From BD2-11 sp965221785 (lineage in GTDB: Bacteria; Gemmatimonadota; Gemmatimonadetes; Longimicrobiales; Gaopeijiaceae): a DNA stretch of 64,000 nucleotides. The stretch lies in contig CBDCSR010000003.1 in NCBI GenBank assembly GCA_965221785.1, positions 1,054,001-1,118,000 on the forward strand, in the 5' to 3' direction. The notes under the pieces are model-generated. The model made no database searches, was not told where the DNA came from, and was given only the letters and a program-made list of their open reading frames with translations. Below, one piece after another: positions 63,495 to 64,000 of the stretch. The translations under genes were made by a program, and so were the position numbers. Numbering within the stretch: position 1 is the stretch's first letter; the number at the start of each line of letters is the position of its first letter.

Positions 63495-64000
63495 CTACGC
63501 CGGCCGCAGGCCCGCGAGCGCTGCGACGAGGCGGTCGATCTCCGCCGTGGTGTTGTACACGTGCGTGGAAACGCGGATGGCCTCGTGGCCATCGCGGCGA
63601 TGTTCGTCGATGTGGATGGAGGCGCGTTCGGCGATGACCGGCACCGAGGCGACGGCGTCGACGCCCTCCAGCTCGAAGATGGTCGACGCGGGGCCGCTGG
63701 TTTCAGGGGTCGAACCGCTGACGAGGCGGGCTCCCGGCATCTCGGCGAGCCGCTCCTTCAGGTAATCGGAGAGGAAGCGGGTGCGGGCCGCGATGCGGTC
63801 GATGCCCACCTGCTCCATGAACGCCAGGGAGGCGGCCAGACCGGCGCGGACCGGAAGGTCGTTGGTGCCGGGGGGCTCGAACGCGGGGTTGTCGGGCGTG
63901 GCGTCGTAGGCGAAGGCGGAGCGGATTCGCGCGCGCGCGCGCGCGCGCACGTACAGAAAACCGGTGCCCATGGGGCCCAGGAACCACTTGTGCAGGCTGG
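63495..64000 (-). CDS. Aminotransferase class V, C-terminal part (5' end outside window)
   Basis: About 168 residues of a PLP-dependent class V enzyme, paralogous in family to the one at 4720-5871. The frame stays open to the window edge; the Schiff-base lysine is in SLHKWFLGPMGTGFLY, so the true start is well upstream and the ATG at 63971 is internal. The domain continues through EPPGTNDLPVRAGLAASLAF to IRVSTHVYNTTAEIDRL. An alternating CG run encodes RARARAR just after the lysine region. Specific activity is unknown. Confidence 0.85.
   Translation of the reverse strand, partial: SLHKWFLGPMGTGFLYVRARARARIRSAFAYDATPDNPAFEPPGTNDLPVRAGLAASLAFMEQVGIDRIAARTRFLSDYLKERLAEMPGARLVSGSTPETSGPASTIFELEGVDAVASVPVIAERASIHIDEHRRDGHEAIRVSTHVYNTTAEIDRLVAALAGLRPA
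63928..63948 (-). repeat. Alternating CG microsatellite inside the aminotransferase gene
   Basis: Twenty-one bases of strictly alternating C and G (10.5 units) encode an Arg-Ala repeat. Such tracts can adopt Z-DNA and slip during replication; a gain or loss of one unit would shift the frame. Confidence 0.8.

Overview
The window is 64 kb of high-GC bacterial chromosome carrying about 43 protein genes. I see no rRNA, tRNA, CRISPR array, transposase or phage gene. The gene content points to a Gemmatimonadota-like or related didermic, polymer-feeding bacterium: SusC/SusD pairs, carboxypeptidase-regulatory/plug proteins, a DUF5117/DUF4953 metalloprotease, a sortilin-type BNR protein, Tat-exported DUF1552 proteins and Planctomycete-type DUF1592 cytochromes. 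This assignment is inferred from content, not from a marker gene.

Layout. 1-7 kb: end of a MATE exporter, a short plug protein fused to membrane segments, a large secreted zinc metalloprotease, and a squalene/phytoene synthase translationally coupled to a class V aminotransferase. 7-15 kb: a lipoprotein, SusC, SusD, a Tat-exported amidohydrolase and a monohaem secreted protein, all on the plus strand. 15-17 kb: small genes (EF-hand secreted protein, cytochrome c, FmdB-type zinc ribbon, DUF4168-like protein). 17-29 kb (minus strand): two tandem copies of a three-gene cassette, DUF1592 dihaem protein - DUF1552 Tat protein - exported ankyrin protein. 29-38 kb: a PKD-like lipoprotein with two paralogous beta-barrel proteins, an MsrP-like molybdoenzyme, a TonB receptor with a coupled lipoprotein, then a TlpA-like thioredoxin, a cytochrome c' and a plug-like lipoprotein. 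38-44 kb: third copy of the cassette. 44-49 kb: a 1077-residue BNR/sortilin protein, a pair of small membrane/coiled-coil genes and a plug-only protein. 49-55 kb: a second lipoprotein-SusC-SusD locus. 55-61 kb: fourth copy of the cassette, directly upstream of that SusCD locus. 61-64 kb: an ABC-F ATPase and the C-terminal part of a second class V aminotransferase.

The striking feature is the four-fold repetition of the DUF1592-DUF1552-ankyrin cassette, always in the same order and on the same strand. Every DUF1592 protein keeps two CxxCH haem motifs. Every DUF1552 protein has a twin-arginine signal. Every ankyrin protein is exported and ends in the same C-terminal signature, NN-x-NC-xx-C, with cysteine as the last residue. 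DUF1552 and DUF1592 families are known from Planctomycetes and related bacteria but have no firm biochemical role. The constant third partner with its terminal CxxC suggests an undescribed envelope redox or substrate-processing module, probably paired with SusCD uptake in at least one copy. That function is inference; the cassette architecture is seen directly.
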